Positions 23,974 to 24,028 of a stretch of 24,028 nt of DNA are shown piece by piece. The stretch is taken from positions 1 through 24,028 of the forward strand of contig NZ_CALGYW010000085.1 in assembly GCF_937934665.1 (NCBI RefSeq), in the 5' to 3' direction. Numbering within the stretch: the first letter of the stretch is position 1; each line of letters opens with the position of its first letter. Under the pieces are notes generated by a model. That model saw nothing but the letters and a program-made list of their open reading frames with translations, did no database searches and was not told where the DNA came from. The position numbers and the translations under genes are program-made. Source of the stretch: an uncultured Anaerococcus sp. GTDB lineage: Bacteria; Bacillota; Clostridia; Tissierellales; Peptoniphilaceae.

Positions 23974-24028
23974 CTAATATTCCAAATTACTTTTATTTGT
24001 ATTTTACTTTGATACACGCTATTTCTCC

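Noticed and set aside
23681..23977. A 98-codon plus-strand frame starting with ATG.
   Set aside because: No Shine-Dalgarno, serine/leucine-rich product typical of antisense frames, and the minus-strand frame over the same bases has better codon use. Kept only as an alternative.

Overview
The window is AT-rich, densely coded and read almost entirely on the minus strand. The features point to a low-GC Gram-positive anaerobe: a large Bacillus/Clostridium-type SRP RNA, strong AGGAGG-like ribosome binding sites, a pyrBI-KDE-type pyrimidine operon, ThyX and a CbpB-like CBS protein. My guess from protein style is a Tissierellia/Peptoniphilaceae member (Anaerococcus-like), but that is an inference and no search was run. 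The content is mostly chromosomal housekeeping. I see no IS element, phage module or CRISPR array.

Layout, left to right. (1) Positions 2-3661 hold the minus-strand operon dnaX-ybaB-recR followed by a GTG-started SsuA/NMT1-like substrate-binding lipoprotein. (2) Positions 3691-4127 hold a plus-strand transcription unit with promoter, tRNA-Ser(GGA), the large SRP RNA starting one or two bases after the tRNA CCA, and a terminator. A CbpB-like CBS-domain gene (4181-4645) follows and ends in a bidirectional hairpin. (3) Positions 4693-7079 hold a secreted glucosaminidase and a GlgB-like GH13 protein that appears to have lost catalytic residues. (4) Positions 7139-12717 hold the de novo pyrimidine operon pyrB-pyrI-pyrC-pyrF-pyrK-pyrD-pyrE. 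It has a near-consensus promoter and a very short leader with no room for a PyrR attenuator. (5) Positions 12771-17361 hold a tightly overlapping five-gene operon: histidine phosphatase, SbcD/YhaO-like nuclease, SbcC/YhaN-like ATPase with a membrane hairpin, calcineurin-like phosphoesterase and CYTH phosphatase. (6) Positions 17442-21438 hold an ABC ATPase plus a 1097-residue FtsX-type permease with a coiled-coil ectodomain of about 300 residues. (7) thyX lies at 21513-22286. (8) Positions 22325-23664 hold a cation/proton antiporter behind a fluoride (crcB-type) riboswitch whose 3' half is built into an intrinsic terminator. (9) The right edge holds a decayed or start-less reading frame of unknown function.

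The clearest regulatory finding is the fluoride riboswitch, which predicts that the antiporter is made when cytosolic fluoride rises. Other points worth following are the degenerate GlgB-like protein paired with a cell-wall hydrolase, the abutting tRNA-Ser/SRP RNA transcript, the pyr operon without a PyrR-type leader, and a recurring TGGTATAAT extended -10 promoter in front of dnaX, pyrB and thyX. I did not find a wholly new multi-gene system. The five-gene phosphatase/nuclease operon is the least explained assembly.
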